64,000 nucleotides of DNA, taken from NCBI GenBank assembly GCA_025699025.1, contig JAILWJ010000001.1:62001-126000 (forward strand), read 5' to 3'. A program made the position numbers and the translations under genes. A model generated the notes under the pieces. That model saw only the letters and a program-made list of their open reading frames with translations. It was not told the origin of the DNA and did no database searches. Every line of letters begins with the position of its first letter. The first letter of the stretch is position 1. Below are positions 48,005 to 56,888 of the stretch, one piece after another. The DNA is from Nitrosarchaeum sp. (GTDB lineage: Archaea > Thermoproteota > Nitrososphaeria > Nitrososphaerales > Nitrosopumilaceae).

Positions 48005-49855
48005 TCATTTCTGTGGAATTTTGATGATGAATCTTGTTGGATTGATTTGTACATCTATTGACCATCCGTGCTGCTCAATTATATTCTTACATATTGACAA
48101 ACCTAAACCTGTTCCTTTCATCTTTGTTGTAAATAGCGGCGTAAAAATTTTTTTCATATTTTCCTCCGCAATACCTTCTCCGTCATCTTGAATTTCTATT
48201 ATGTCATGAATATGGTTTTTTGAAGTTGAAATTATAATGTTGCCTGCCTTGTCCCCTATAGCTTGAATTGCATTTAGAATCAAGTTGATAAAGACAATTT
48301 CTATTTTTTCCTTGTCACAAGAAACCGTTATGTCTTCTTTTGGAATTTCTATTTTTATATTCTCTGGAATTTTTATTAATTCTATTGAAGATTTTATTAT
48401 GCTTAACATTGAATTATCTTTTACATTTATTGGTGTAATTCTTACATAGTTCAAAACATCTTCAATCTGATGGGCCATTCGTCTTATTGCCCTCTCCATT
48501 CTTGGGAACACTTCTTTTTGTATTTCCGGAGTTGTTCCTTCCGAATTTCTTTTTATGGCATCTATTCCTGTTTTAATTACTGATAAAGGATTCTTCAAGT
48601 CATGAGCCAAACTTGATGATAGCTCTCCTATCGCCAATAAGCGTTCATTTTTTGCCCTTGTTTGGGTCTCAGCTAATTCTTTTTCAGTTTCAATTAATTG
48701 TTTTATGGACACAGATGCCTTCTTAAATGAATTTAAGATTACCTGAAACTCTGCAAATCTGCTTGGTTTTATGGTGTAGTTGAAATCTCCTTTTGAGAGA
48801 TGTGTTGCAACATTTGTTATATCTTCCAACGATTTTGAAATAAAATATGTTATGAACAACCCTATTACTATTACCATTCCGACACCTACAATTGTAATTA
48901 TAACTAACTCGTTTCGTACATTTGAAATGTCTTCTAAAATTGATGACTCGTCTTGCTCTATTATGATGTGCCATCCAAATCCTGGAAAGTCTAAAAATCC
49001 TGTCGATGTTGCAAATGTCACAAATTTTGTTTTTTCTCCTACAGTATTCTCAAATGATCCTATGATTCCATTTACTGCTTCAAATTCATTATATTTTTCA
49101 TAAAACAAATCGTTTCTTTTACTTGAATAAACTATGTTCCCAATTTCATCTATTATGTATACTGTCTTTTTTTCGTTAGATAAGATTTTACTATCTGCTT
49201 TTAAATCATTAAGAATATCCGCTAAATTCAACGATATTCTTAAAACTCCTAGAAAATTACCTGCACTATCATTAATTCGTAATCCTATTGGAATTGTATG
49301 TGTTTTGTAATTGTCATTATACGATGGTTTGCCTATGAATAAACCCTCTCTCTTTGTAATTTGCCACCAGTTTTCATCATCTTGACGAAGATCTGAAATT
49401 CCTATTCCTAATGCAATGTTTTCACCATGTTGATTTGTAATAAAAATTTCATCAATAACGCTGTGTTCATAAACGTTTTTGTAGAATTCTATTATGTCTT
49501 TTAATTCATTTGTTAGTTGATTGTCTTCAACATGTGCGAGTATTTCTAATTGGGTTTCTTGATTGATATTGCTATTTGAATTATTATTTTGCCCCATTCT
49601 TTTTTGAAATAATTCGTTGGATTTCTGAATTGCATTTTGCACTTCCATTGAATATGTAATTTGTTTAAAATCATCAATTCTCTTTTTTATAAATCGATCA
49701 AAATCATGCATTAGCGTTGACGCAATTGTAACGTTTCTTTCTATTGCTGTTTTTTTCATTTCATTAATGTTGATTTCTAAAATTATGAATGATGTTACAG
49801 TATAGATTACCAGAAGTATTGCTAATCCAATTATTATGATATGTGATATTTTCAA
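48005..49855 (-). CDS. Membrane sensor histidine kinase with extracellular Cache-like domain
   Basis: 616 residues. TM1 at 5-26, an extracytoplasmic double-Cache-like sensor (about 35-315; ENWWQITKREGLFIGKPSY is a Cache signature), TM2 at 317-339, HAMP 340-390, dimerisation and phospho-accepting domain with His418 in SLAHDLKNPLS, and an ATPase domain with the N box (ILNAIQAIGDK), G1 (DDGEGIAEEN) and G2 (GTGLGLSICKN). It senses an outside ligand and signals to the receiver at 47598. The start is TTG. Confidence 0.9.
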   Translation of the reverse strand: MKISHIIIIGLAILLVIYTVTSFIILEININEMKKTAIERNVTIASTLMHDFDRFIKKRIDDFKQITYSMEVQNAIQKSNELFQKRMGQNNNSNSNINQETQLEILAHVEDNQLTNELKDIIEFYKNVYEHSVIDEIFITNQHGENIALGIGISDLRQDDENWWQITKREGLFIGKPSYNDNYKTHTIPIGLRINDSAGNFLGVLRISLNLADILNDLKADSKILSNEKKTVYIIDEIGNIVYSSKRNDLFYEKYNEFEAVNGIIGSFENTVGEKTKFVTFATSTGFLDFPGFGWHIIIEQDESSILEDISNVRNELVIITIVGVGMVIVIGLFITYFISKSLEDITNVATHLSKGDFNYTIKPSRFAEFQVILNSFKKASVSIKQLIETEKELAETQTRAKNERLLAIGELSSSLAHDLKNPLSVIKTGIDAIKRNSEGTTPEIQKEVFPRMERAIRRMAHQIEDVLNYVRITPINVKDNSMLSIIKSSIELIKIPENIKIEIPKEDITVSCDKEKIEIVFINLILNAIQAIGDKAGNIIISTSKNHIHDIIEIQDDGEGIAEENMKKIFTPLFTTKMKGTGLGLSICKNIIEQHGWSIDVQINPTRFIIKIPQK

Positions 49856-49956
49856 TTTTGATGTTCAGTTTGAATTATTATGGTATTTTAAGTTGATTTC
49901 TCATTGTATGTCAAATACACTTGTTATTTCTTTCATGGGTCATCTCATTTTTTATT

Positions 49957-49991
49957 GGCATACCGCAATATGGTATCTATTTTGATATAAT
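49957..49991 (+). promoter_or_regulatory. Shared S-layer-locus promoter element upstream of regulator B
   Basis: GGCATACCGCA (49957-49967), 9 nt, then CTATTTTGATATAAT (49977-49991), which contains the TATA box. The TTG start at 50012 is about 24 nt from the TATA centre. The layout is identical, base for base in spacing, to those at 50938 and 56146. Confidence 0.7.
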
Positions 49992-50011
49992 TAATTTCTA
50001 AATATCCTTAT

Positions 50012-50866
50012 TTGACTATATTATTTGGTAACATCCAGGCATTTCGTAACCTTGTGCTTCCCGTATCTGAAGAGTTATTTGGCTCTAGATCCTCCCCATC
50101 TATTTCTAAACATAAGCAGTATGTACAAGAAATGCTAAAACTGCTATCTCTTCATGGTTCGATGACCACTTGGGATCTTGCAAAAAATTCTATTATTTTG
50201 GATCTTGATTCTATGAGATCCAGAGATAAGGTGTTTCGAAGGTTACTTCTTGGCAGAACTGATAGAGGCAAATCCAGTCCCGGTGTTTTAGATATTGGTC
50301 TAGTTACGTCTACTAACTCAGTTTCAATACCATCAAATAAGTATCGATTATCTGCACATGGCCTGCTTTATTGTCTTGCCATTCTTGATTTATCCAATGA
50401 CGAAATTGACCGAATTGTCTCTAATTATTCTGATATATTCCCTAAAATTTTTGGCAAATGGAATTTGATAAATTCCTATTTCAAAAATAGCATTGATCTT
50501 TTGAAAGAAATTGGTAATACTCATGTGTATGAAAATCGCCATCTTGTCAAATTTTCCGATTTCCCATTTGTAGAAATAAATGGCTACATACATACAAAAT
50601 ATGTTGATTTTTATGAATCTATTTCTGAATCTGACTTTGCAGACGAAGTCTCGTATTGGTTTTTTACAAATCTTCCTATTACATATCTTTTGTCTGGAAA
50701 AAACACAAATAAATTATTAGAAAATTGGACATGTCTATTTGAAGAAGATCCTGATTTGAAACACTGGTACTATTCATTTCTTTTAGAAATGAAAAATTTT
50801 TATCTTGTGAGATTTGCCAGATTGGATCATCAATTGTCTTTGGATGATAATTTGATTGAGGGATAA
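50012..50866 (+). CDS. Putative winged-helix regulator, paralogue B
   Basis: 284 residues, paralogous to the protein at 46756 over the full length. Shared landmarks: FGNIQAFRN at the N-terminus, SMTTWDLAKN and a basic RRLLLGRTDRGKSSPGVLD (about 50-95) that together look like a winged helix, SAHGLLYCLAILDL near 120, and ADEVSYWFFT near 213. No ligand domain can be named. It lies 131 bp upstream of the S-layer gene, and both carry the same promoter element. The TTG start is supported by the leaderless spacing. Confidence 0.72.
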   Translation: MTILFGNIQAFRNLVLPVSEELFGSRSSPSISKHKQYVQEMLKLLSLHGSMTTWDLAKNSIILDLDSMRSRDKVFRRLLLGRTDRGKSSPGVLDIGLVTSTNSVSIPSNKYRLSAHGLLYCLAILDLSNDEIDRIVSNYSDIFPKIFGKWNLINSYFKNSIDLLKEIGNTHVYENRHLVKFSDFPFVEINGYIHTKYVDFYESISESDFADEVSYWFFTNLPITYLLSGKNTNKLLENWTCLFEEDPDLKHWYYSFLLEMKNFYLVRFARLDHQLSLDDNLIEG

Positions 50867-50937
50867 TTCTAATAATTCTAATTATTAAACAGTATGAACA
50901 AATTGTTCATTAAAACAAAATTACGCACAAATTGGCA

Positions 50938-50972
50938 GGCATACCGCAAATCAAAAGTTATTTGCATATAAC
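50938..50972 (+). promoter_or_regulatory. Shared S-layer-locus promoter element upstream of the S-layer gene
   Basis: GGCATACCGCA (50938-50948), 9 nt, then TTATTTGCATATAAC (50958-50972). The TATA centre is about 29 nt from the ATG at 50998, so the message has a leader of only a few bases. The element sits upstream of the TATA/BRE region, where archaeal activators usually bind. Confidence 0.72.
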
Positions 50973-50997
50973 AACTAACAAACTGTTCTTCAATAAC

Positions 50998-53900
50998 ATG
51001 TATAACGAATTAGGACGTAAAATAACTAGTCTTACATTAATGACAATTATGTTAGCCGGTGGTATGACATTTGCAGTACCTGGCGTAATGCCAGCTGCAC
51101 ATGCAGCCAACGCTAACCTATTTGTTTCCGCAGAAAACTCGCAGTTTGATAACTACATGTCAGGACCTCAAGTAATTGAGGTCGTTGTAATTGATTCAGA
51201 CATTAATGATACTGATGAGGCAAAAGGTGAACCAGACGTTACAGTAAACGGCAAGAAACTCAGAATGGTTCAAGCCGTGGATGGTAACTGGTATGGTTAC
51301 TTTGCAGATAGAAACATGGCACAAATTGCCGATTCTACAGTAGGTACAAAGGCTGGAGAAGGCTTAGACTTTGGTGTCTTTTGTGCTGCTAGTACTGGTA
51401 CAACTGTCTTGGGCTTCAGTACAACTGAAACCTCTGGCTTTGCAGTTCCAGCACTAGTAACATCTGGTGTCAACGGCTCAAGCACAGGAGGCGTAATTAG
51501 TGCCTCATGTTCTGCAGCTGGCACTGGTACCACAAACGGTACTAACAATGTTGTTAGAGAACCAAAGGATGTCAATACAAACAGTGCAATCTCTAAAGGT
51601 CAAATCGGCCTTTTGAACACTGATGTATGGCCATTTGTACAGCTCTATACTCTAAACCCAACTGGCAACGTCGTCGTCCAGTACAACAAAGGTGGTGGTG
51701 CTCAAACAACAACACTAACCTTTGATACTGTTGACAACTTTGCAAGCATGAGCTTAGACAGAGCAATATATCCTCAAGGTGCACAAGTGCATGTTACCAT
51801 ATCTGATTTATGGCTCAACATCGACCCAACTGACGAAGACTCTTGGACCTTTGGTACAAGTGGAACAATTTCTACTCACTACCAAGTGTTTGATGAGAAC
51901 GGCGCAGCAGTCGGTGATACTGCCACAAACATCAGAACTGGAAGCACATCACTTACCGGAAAACTCAGCAACTTAATGTGTGAAGATAATTGTGTATTAA
52001 AGCTCAACCCCGACGTTCAAGGTAAGGGAAAAGTCATTACCCTACAGGATAACGATGACTCCGCCATTAAAGTCGGATCGGGTGAAGACGAACAGAATCC
52101 AAGCAATTGGCAAACTGATGCTGGATTCCTTGACGGCAAACTACCAATTACAATTACAGAACAGGGTCCAAACAGCGGAGTATTTGGCACATATGATGAG
52201 TCAGATACTTCCAACATTGTAATCACTGATGATGCAAAGAGGGGAACCTCTGCATCAATCGATTACAATAAAACCCCTAGAACCCTTCTTGTAGGACATT
52301 CCTTTGCTACTATTGACATCCAGCCAACTGATAATGAGTGGAACTCTGGTGAAGAGATTCCAGTAGTATTAGTTGATGCAGATGCCAACAAGAACAGTAG
52401 AGCAGACGAAGACCTTGACCTTAACAATCCAAACGTAACATTGATCCCATCCTTACAGACTGGTGATCCATTTACACTTGGCGAGGCAGGTCTGACCACA
52501 GCTAAAGCTACTTTCTTCAATAATGCCACTTCTCAAGTCATTGTCCGAAATGGAACAATGGTAAACGCTGGAGCAACCTCTAACTATAACAACTCTACAA
52601 TGGAAGTTCAGAGATTCAGCCAGAGAGCATTACTTGACACAAGCAGCACTACTACTGAAGTAAACGGAATTGCATTTGACTATAGATCCAACGCAGGCGA
52701 CTTGAAAGATACCGTATTGGCCAAAAATGTCCTTAGAGGATTTAGCCTCTTTAACTTAGATGTTAGAAGCCTAAACATGACTGGACCATTTGATGTTTAC
52801 TTGCTAAACAAAACTGGTACCACCAACATCATTGGCGCTAACGGTACCTTGACACCAACAACCTATGCATATAGATTGTTAAATGATGTCAACGCACAAT
52901 CACTGACACTGCTATCCAACAGTACAATTGACTATATCAACAGCCTAGATGACGATGATAAAATCGGTCTAGCTGTTATAGCAACAACTGGTGGTAGACC
53001 AAACAGTGAGGATGCAGTCGTTGCTGACTTCTTCTCCTTTGGATTCACACAAGATGGACTGGAAGCCGATCAAAGAATCGCTAACCAGATCATCAGACTG
53101 GAACTAGAGGAGACTGGTGATAACACAAGCACCTTTACAGGTTCCTTGGAGTACACCATGATTAATCAGCTAAACATACTTGATAATAGCACATACGCTA
53201 ACCTAAGAACAATTGCCGATGATCCAACTTTCATCGTAATTGAAGACCTAGATGATGAAGACTCTCCAAGAGTCAATTATCTGGACTTGGGTGCAGACGG
53301 TGTGTCTACTCAAGTATCTGATCAAGCAGCAGCTCCAGCACACTCTGGCGTTGTTTCATTCAATACACGTAGCTACAAGATTGCTGACACAGTTACAATT
53401 ACACTCGAAGACGCAGATCTAAACGTAGACTCTGATCTCATTGATATCTATACAGTCACTGGTGGTGATGTCGCCGATCTTAAAGATGTCGTTGGCAGCG
53501 ATGACTTCGACTTTGAACTTTCTGATGGCTCAAACCTCGGTAGATTACTAGATGTCAAATTTGATAATGTTGTATGGAGAACACCTTCCTCTGGTTCATG
53601 CCTCACAGAATTGAACAATGCAGGTGTAACAGACACTGGACTAGGAGCAACAGGCTTTAGCCTTATTGAAACCGGCCCAGAGACTGGCATCTTTATTGGC
53701 GACTTCCAAATTCCCTCTAAATGGTGTAGATCCGCTACTGCTTCATCTGAATCGGTAACCGGTCTAGACATTGAAGTCAAATATGTTGATTTCAGAGATG
53801 CATCTGGTGAGACCATCGAAGTAGGAGATAAAGCAGGAGTTCGCGCTAACACAGGTTCAGTAAGCCTTGATAGAACTGTCTATCCAGTACCATTTGGTGT

Positions 53901-56067
53901 TCCAGATAACTTCAGTGGAAACACTGCAACTACACCAAGGGTCGGATCAGTTGATCGTTCAGTATTCCCAATACACCAATCCGGTATGGATTCAACCTCC
54001 GGATTGCAATCTGGTGAATTCTTGAACAAGGCAGGACTTATGATCCACGTTAGAGTAAACGATCCAGACTTTGACATATCCGCAAGTGGTGAAGATAGCA
54101 TTGCCGAAAACACATCAGACGGAGTAGGTCCAGTGAAGATCTCTGTTCTCAGAGGCTCTTCAGTAGTCGTACTCGGTTATGCAGGTGGTAACGCAACAAA
54201 AGCAGGTGTTATTGACGTCGGTGACGACAATAGTTCCAAATCTGCTAACATCAGACAATTTGGCCCAATGGTCGAAGTTGCACCCGATGCAGGAATATTC
54301 GAAGCCGACATCTTAATCAGATACACAGACGGTCCAGCAAGCACTAATTGCCCAGATACTAAATCTGATGGCTTTAATGCCATCAATGGTACAACTGGCC
54401 TAAGTAGTGTTACTAGCCGATTTGACACTGCCGCATCATCAGGCAATTACTGTATCTTACAAGGAGATATTCTCCAAGTAGAATACACTGATCCAGCCGA
54501 TGCATCAGGTAATCCAAATACTGTGACTGACTCTGCTACATTTGATCTTAGAAACGGTGTATTGCAATCCGACAAATCAGTTTACATTATTGGATCCGAT
54601 ATGATCTTGACCCTCATTGAGCCAGACTTTGATCTGGACAGTGACCAGGCTGAGACATATTCATTGGACTTGATCGAATGGGACTCTGACGCTGCCACCC
54701 TCTCAATGGGTACTAAAGGCGGCTCAGATGGAGCATTTGACCCAGAACCACTAAACTTTAGAGAAACAGGTGACTCTACTGGTATCTTCCAGATTGTCGT
54801 CGAGATTCCTCAAGAGCTAGATGGTGACAAGCTAGAAAGAGGAGAAGAAATTGTCCTCGAGTATACCGACTGGGGTCCATCTGGATCTGACTATGTAGGT
54901 GATGAAGATGAAGATGTCAACTTGACAATCTACACTTCAAACTTCGGAGCAACTGTAGAGCTTGACCAAAAAGTTTACACTTGGACTGACAAAGTATACA
55001 TTACTATCGTCGCACCAGACCACAACTTTGACAGCAACCTAGTTGATGATATAGGCAACACTGATGATGACCCAATAAGGATCTCAACCAGAAATGCCAA
55101 ACTTACCAACTACAAGCTAGTCGAGACTGGCACTGACACTGGCATCTTTACTGGTGAGGTAATTCTTACCGGATTTACACACGATGCAGACGGTGACAGC
55201 AGAACTGGTAACAACGGTAACGATGTAACTACACGAGATCCTTCAGGTAACGGTCCAACTGATGGACTGTTGTCAGCTAGAGATGATGACGGACTGACTG
55301 TCTCCTTTGAATTCTCAGAGGATGAGACAGTTGTAGGTTCTGCACTAATCAGATGGAATATCGGTGAAGTCCAGTGGCTTGAAGCAAGCTATTCTGCGAA
55401 AGGTACAGGTGTTGTAAGAGTAATTGATCCAGATATGAACTTGAATCCAGAAGCAGTCGACAACTTCAGAGTCGACGTGTGGTCTGACTCCGATGCAGGA
55501 GGTATCAGCCTCACTGTAACTGAGACTAATGAGGCAACCGGAATATTCGAAGGAACAGTGTTCTTCACTGTAACTGATCAATCATCTGGTCACAGACTCA
55601 GAGTCGCAGAAGGTGACACTGTCACTGCAGAATATGAGGACAATACATTGCCAAAACCATACACAACTGCAGACGAACTTGATATCACTGCCACCACGCT
55701 AATCGGTACAATTGTGCCACCTCTCGAGAGAGCACCAGCTTCCAACTTGAGAACTGTTGATGCCTTTGGTAACAGTCTAAACACTGTTAACGTAGACCAA
55801 CAGGTACAGATTACAGCCGACTTAGTCAATGGCCAAGATAGAGAGCAACGATTTGCATACTTGGTACAGGTCCAGGATGGCAACGGTGTTACCATCTCAC
55901 TGGCATGGATTACCGGTTCACTATCACCAGGTCAATCATTCAGCCCAGCATTGTCATGGATCCCAACACAAGCAGGTAGCTACACAGCAACCGCATTTGT
56001 CTGGGAATCAGTTGACAATCCAACGGCATTATCACCACCAGTAACCACAACAATTACTGTAAGATAA
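50998..56067 (+). CDS. S-layer protein
   Basis: A 1689-residue secreted protein that forms the outer lattice. Signal peptide at 1-36 (LTLMTIMLAGGMTFAVPGV; cleavage after AHA). The mature chain is acidic and composed of many Ig-like beta domains, each closing with an ETGxxTGIFxG-type strand pair (at least seven: for example ETGPETGIFIGD, ETGDSTGIFQIV, ETGTDTGIFTGE, ETNEATGIFEGT). No C-terminal membrane helix is present. It ends in an Ig-like domain. An upstream TTG in frame at 50932 is rejected because the promoter lies within it. Confidence 0.9.
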   Translation: MYNELGRKITSLTLMTIMLAGGMTFAVPGVMPAAHAANANLFVSAENSQFDNYMSGPQVIEVVVIDSDINDTDEAKGEPDVTVNGKKLRMVQAVDGNWYGYFADRNMAQIADSTVGTKAGEGLDFGVFCAASTGTTVLGFSTTETSGFAVPALVTSGVNGSSTGGVISASCSAAGTGTTNGTNNVVREPKDVNTNSAISKGQIGLLNTDVWPFVQLYTLNPTGNVVVQYNKGGGAQTTTLTFDTVDNFASMSLDRAIYPQGAQVHVTISDLWLNIDPTDEDSWTFGTSGTISTHYQVFDENGAAVGDTATNIRTGSTSLTGKLSNLMCEDNCVLKLNPDVQGKGKVITLQDNDDSAIKVGSGEDEQNPSNWQTDAGFLDGKLPITITEQGPNSGVFGTYDESDTSNIVITDDAKRGTSASIDYNKTPRTLLVGHSFATIDIQPTDNEWNSGEEIPVVLVDADANKNSRADEDLDLNNPNVTLIPSLQTGDPFTLGEAGLTTAKATFFNNATSQVIVRNGTMVNAGATSNYNNSTMEVQRFSQRALLDTSSTTTEVNGIAFDYRSNAGDLKDTVLAKNVLRGFSLFNLDVRSLNMTGPFDVYLLNKTGTTNIIGANGTLTPTTYAYRLLNDVNAQSLTLLSNSTIDYINSLDDDDKIGLAVIATTGGRPNSEDAVVADFFSFGFTQDGLEADQRIANQIIRLELEETGDNTSTFTGSLEYTMINQLNILDNSTYANLRTIADDPTFIVIEDLDDEDSPRVNYLDLGADGVSTQVSDQAAAPAHSGVVSFNTRSYKIADTVTITLEDADLNVDSDLIDIYTVTGGDVADLKDVVGSDDFDFELSDGSNLGRLLDVKFDNVVWRTPSSGSCLTELNNAGVTDTGLGATGFSLIETGPETGIFIGDFQIPSKWCRSATASSESVTGLDIEVKYVDFRDASGETIEVGDKAGVRANTGSVSLDRTVYPVPFGVPDNFSGNTATTPRVGSVDRSVFPIHQSGMDSTSGLQSGEFLNKAGLMIHVRVNDPDFDISASGEDSIAENTSDGVGPVKISVLRGSSVVVLGYAGGNATKAGVIDVGDDNSSKSANIRQFGPMVEVAPDAGIFEADILIRYTDGPASTNCPDTKSDGFNAINGTTGLSSVTSRFDTAASSGNYCILQGDILQVEYTDPADASGNPNTVTDSATFDLRNGVLQSDKSVYIIGSDMILTLIEPDFDLDSDQAETYSLDLIEWDSDAATLSMGTKGGSDGAFDPEPLNFRETGDSTGIFQIVVEIPQELDGDKLERGEEIVLEYTDWGPSGSDYVGDEDEDVNLTIYTSNFGATVELDQKVYTWTDKVYITIVAPDHNFDSNLVDDIGNTDDDPIRISTRNAKLTNYKLVETGTDTGIFTGEVILTGFTHDADGDSRTGNNGNDVTTRDPSGNGPTDGLLSARDDDGLTVSFEFSEDETVVGSALIRWNIGEVQWLEASYSAKGTGVVRVIDPDMNLNPEAVDNFRVDVWSDSDAGGISLTVTETNEATGIFEGTVFFTVTDQSSGHRLRVAEGDTVTAEYEDNTLPKPYTTADELDITATTLIGTIVPPLERAPASNLRTVDAFGNSLNTVNVDQQVQITADLVNGQDREQRFAYLVQVQDGNGVTISLAWITGSLSPGQSFSPALSWIPTQAGSYTATAFVWESVDNPTALSPPVTTTITVR

Positions 56068-56076
56068 CAAAACTAG

Positions 56077-56105
56077 TTCACATTTTCCCTTTTTTCCTTT
56101 TTTTT
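56077..56105 (+). terminator. T-rich terminator of the S-layer gene
   Basis: Starting 10 bp after the S-layer stop codon, the plus strand has runs of T interrupted by C (from about 56083 to 56105, with the last run of eight T). This is the usual archaeal intrinsic terminator type, which needs no hairpin. Confidence 0.6.
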
Positions 56106-56145
56106 GAATCTGACCTAACGTAAGTTGTAGATTATTTCTTCATCT

Positions 56146-56180
56146 GGCATACCGCATCTTGTGCGTTATTCTGAAATAAC
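56146..56180 (+). promoter_or_regulatory. Shared S-layer-locus promoter element upstream of the hairpin RNA
   Basis: GGCATACCGCA (56146-56156), 9 nt, then TTATTCTGAAATAAC (56166-56180). With the spacing of the other two copies, transcription would begin at about 56200, the first bases of the hairpin arm at 56199. No protein start codon sits at the expected place. Confidence 0.65.
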
Positions 56181-56198
56181 AATCATGTATACCATAAC

Positions 56199-56278
56199 TA
56201 ACTATGAATGACTTTGTTTGTCCTATCGAAGTTCATGTTATGATTGGCTTGTAAATGCATTCATAGTTAATTTTTTTT
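56199..56278 (+). ncRNA. Candidate small RNA closed by a 12-bp stem, ending in a T-tract
   Basis: TAACTATGAATG at 56199-56210 pairs perfectly with CATTCATAGTTA at 56258-56269, enclosing a loop of 47 nt. Eight T residues follow one base later (56271-56278). The predicted start, from the promoter element spacing, coincides with the first arm. The expected RNA is about 80 nt. The loop includes CATGTTAT at 56234-56241, complementary to the S-layer start-codon region. No reading frame is apparent. Confidence 0.6.
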
Positions 56279-56332
56279 ACCACGCCGCATTTTGAAAATT
56301 ATTTTAAAATAATTTGAAATGTTTTGTTTGTT

Positions 56333-56749
56333 ATGTTAGTTTCCAAAAGAAATCTGTTTGTATCAACTAAAACTATAATTCTTTGCATATCTCTGTCATC
56401 CGTAGCTGTATTACTCTTGTATTCATATTATGTTGACAATAATCCCTTCACGCCAGATCCAATTGAGATTCTCACAGACAAGTCTGAATACAATGTTAAT
56501 GACTTTGTTGTGTTGTCTGTCAAAAATACTGTTGATCAGAGTAGCATGTTGATAGTGCAAACTCCTTCTGGTGAGGTATATTCAAAACATCTAGTCTCGT
56601 ATCCAAATAATATAGTGCCTAACCAATTCAAGCTTGAGGGACACTTTTTTTCAGAATGTGATTGTACTGCCAAAGGAATTTGGTCAATAAAACACGTGGA
56701 TTATTCAGGCGAAGAATTATCCACTGTACAATTTCTAGTCATTGATTGA
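56333..56749 (+). CDS. Exported or membrane-anchored Ig-like protein
   Basis: About 138 residues from the ATG at 56333 (a TTG 9 bp upstream is also in frame). A membrane helix (about residues 13-33; IILCISLSSVAVLLLYSYYV) precedes a beta-sandwich-like domain (ILTDKSEYNVNDFVVLSV, and VQTPSGEVYSKHL) of the type found as stalk domains in surface proteins. One cysteine pair (ECDCT) lies near the end. No family name. It lies downstream of the S-layer locus and the hairpin RNA. Confidence 0.65.
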   Translation: MLVSKRNLFVSTKTIILCISLSSVAVLLLYSYYVDNNPFTPDPIEILTDKSEYNVNDFVVLSVKNTVDQSSMLIVQTPSGEVYSKHLVSYPNNIVPNQFKLEGHFFSECDCTAKGIWSIKHVDYSGEELSTVQFLVID

Positions 56750-56888
56750 CTTTTGATAACCTCCCAATTATTTTGATATTGTTGTACTTTGGAATTATGT
56801 GTGGATGAATCTCCTGCTTGGTGGATGTGGTTAATACTCGTGTTTTGGATCTTTTACAGTTATTAATGGGGATTTAATTAATGCCAAT

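Noticed and set aside
50932-50997. Upstream TTG start extending the S-layer protein by 22 residues
   Set aside because: The extension covers the promoter element and TATA box, and the signal peptide begins normally at the ATG at 50998.
51297-54446. Several long minus-strand open frames inside the S-layer gene
   Set aside because: They are shadows of a codon-biased coding sequence and contain no motifs.
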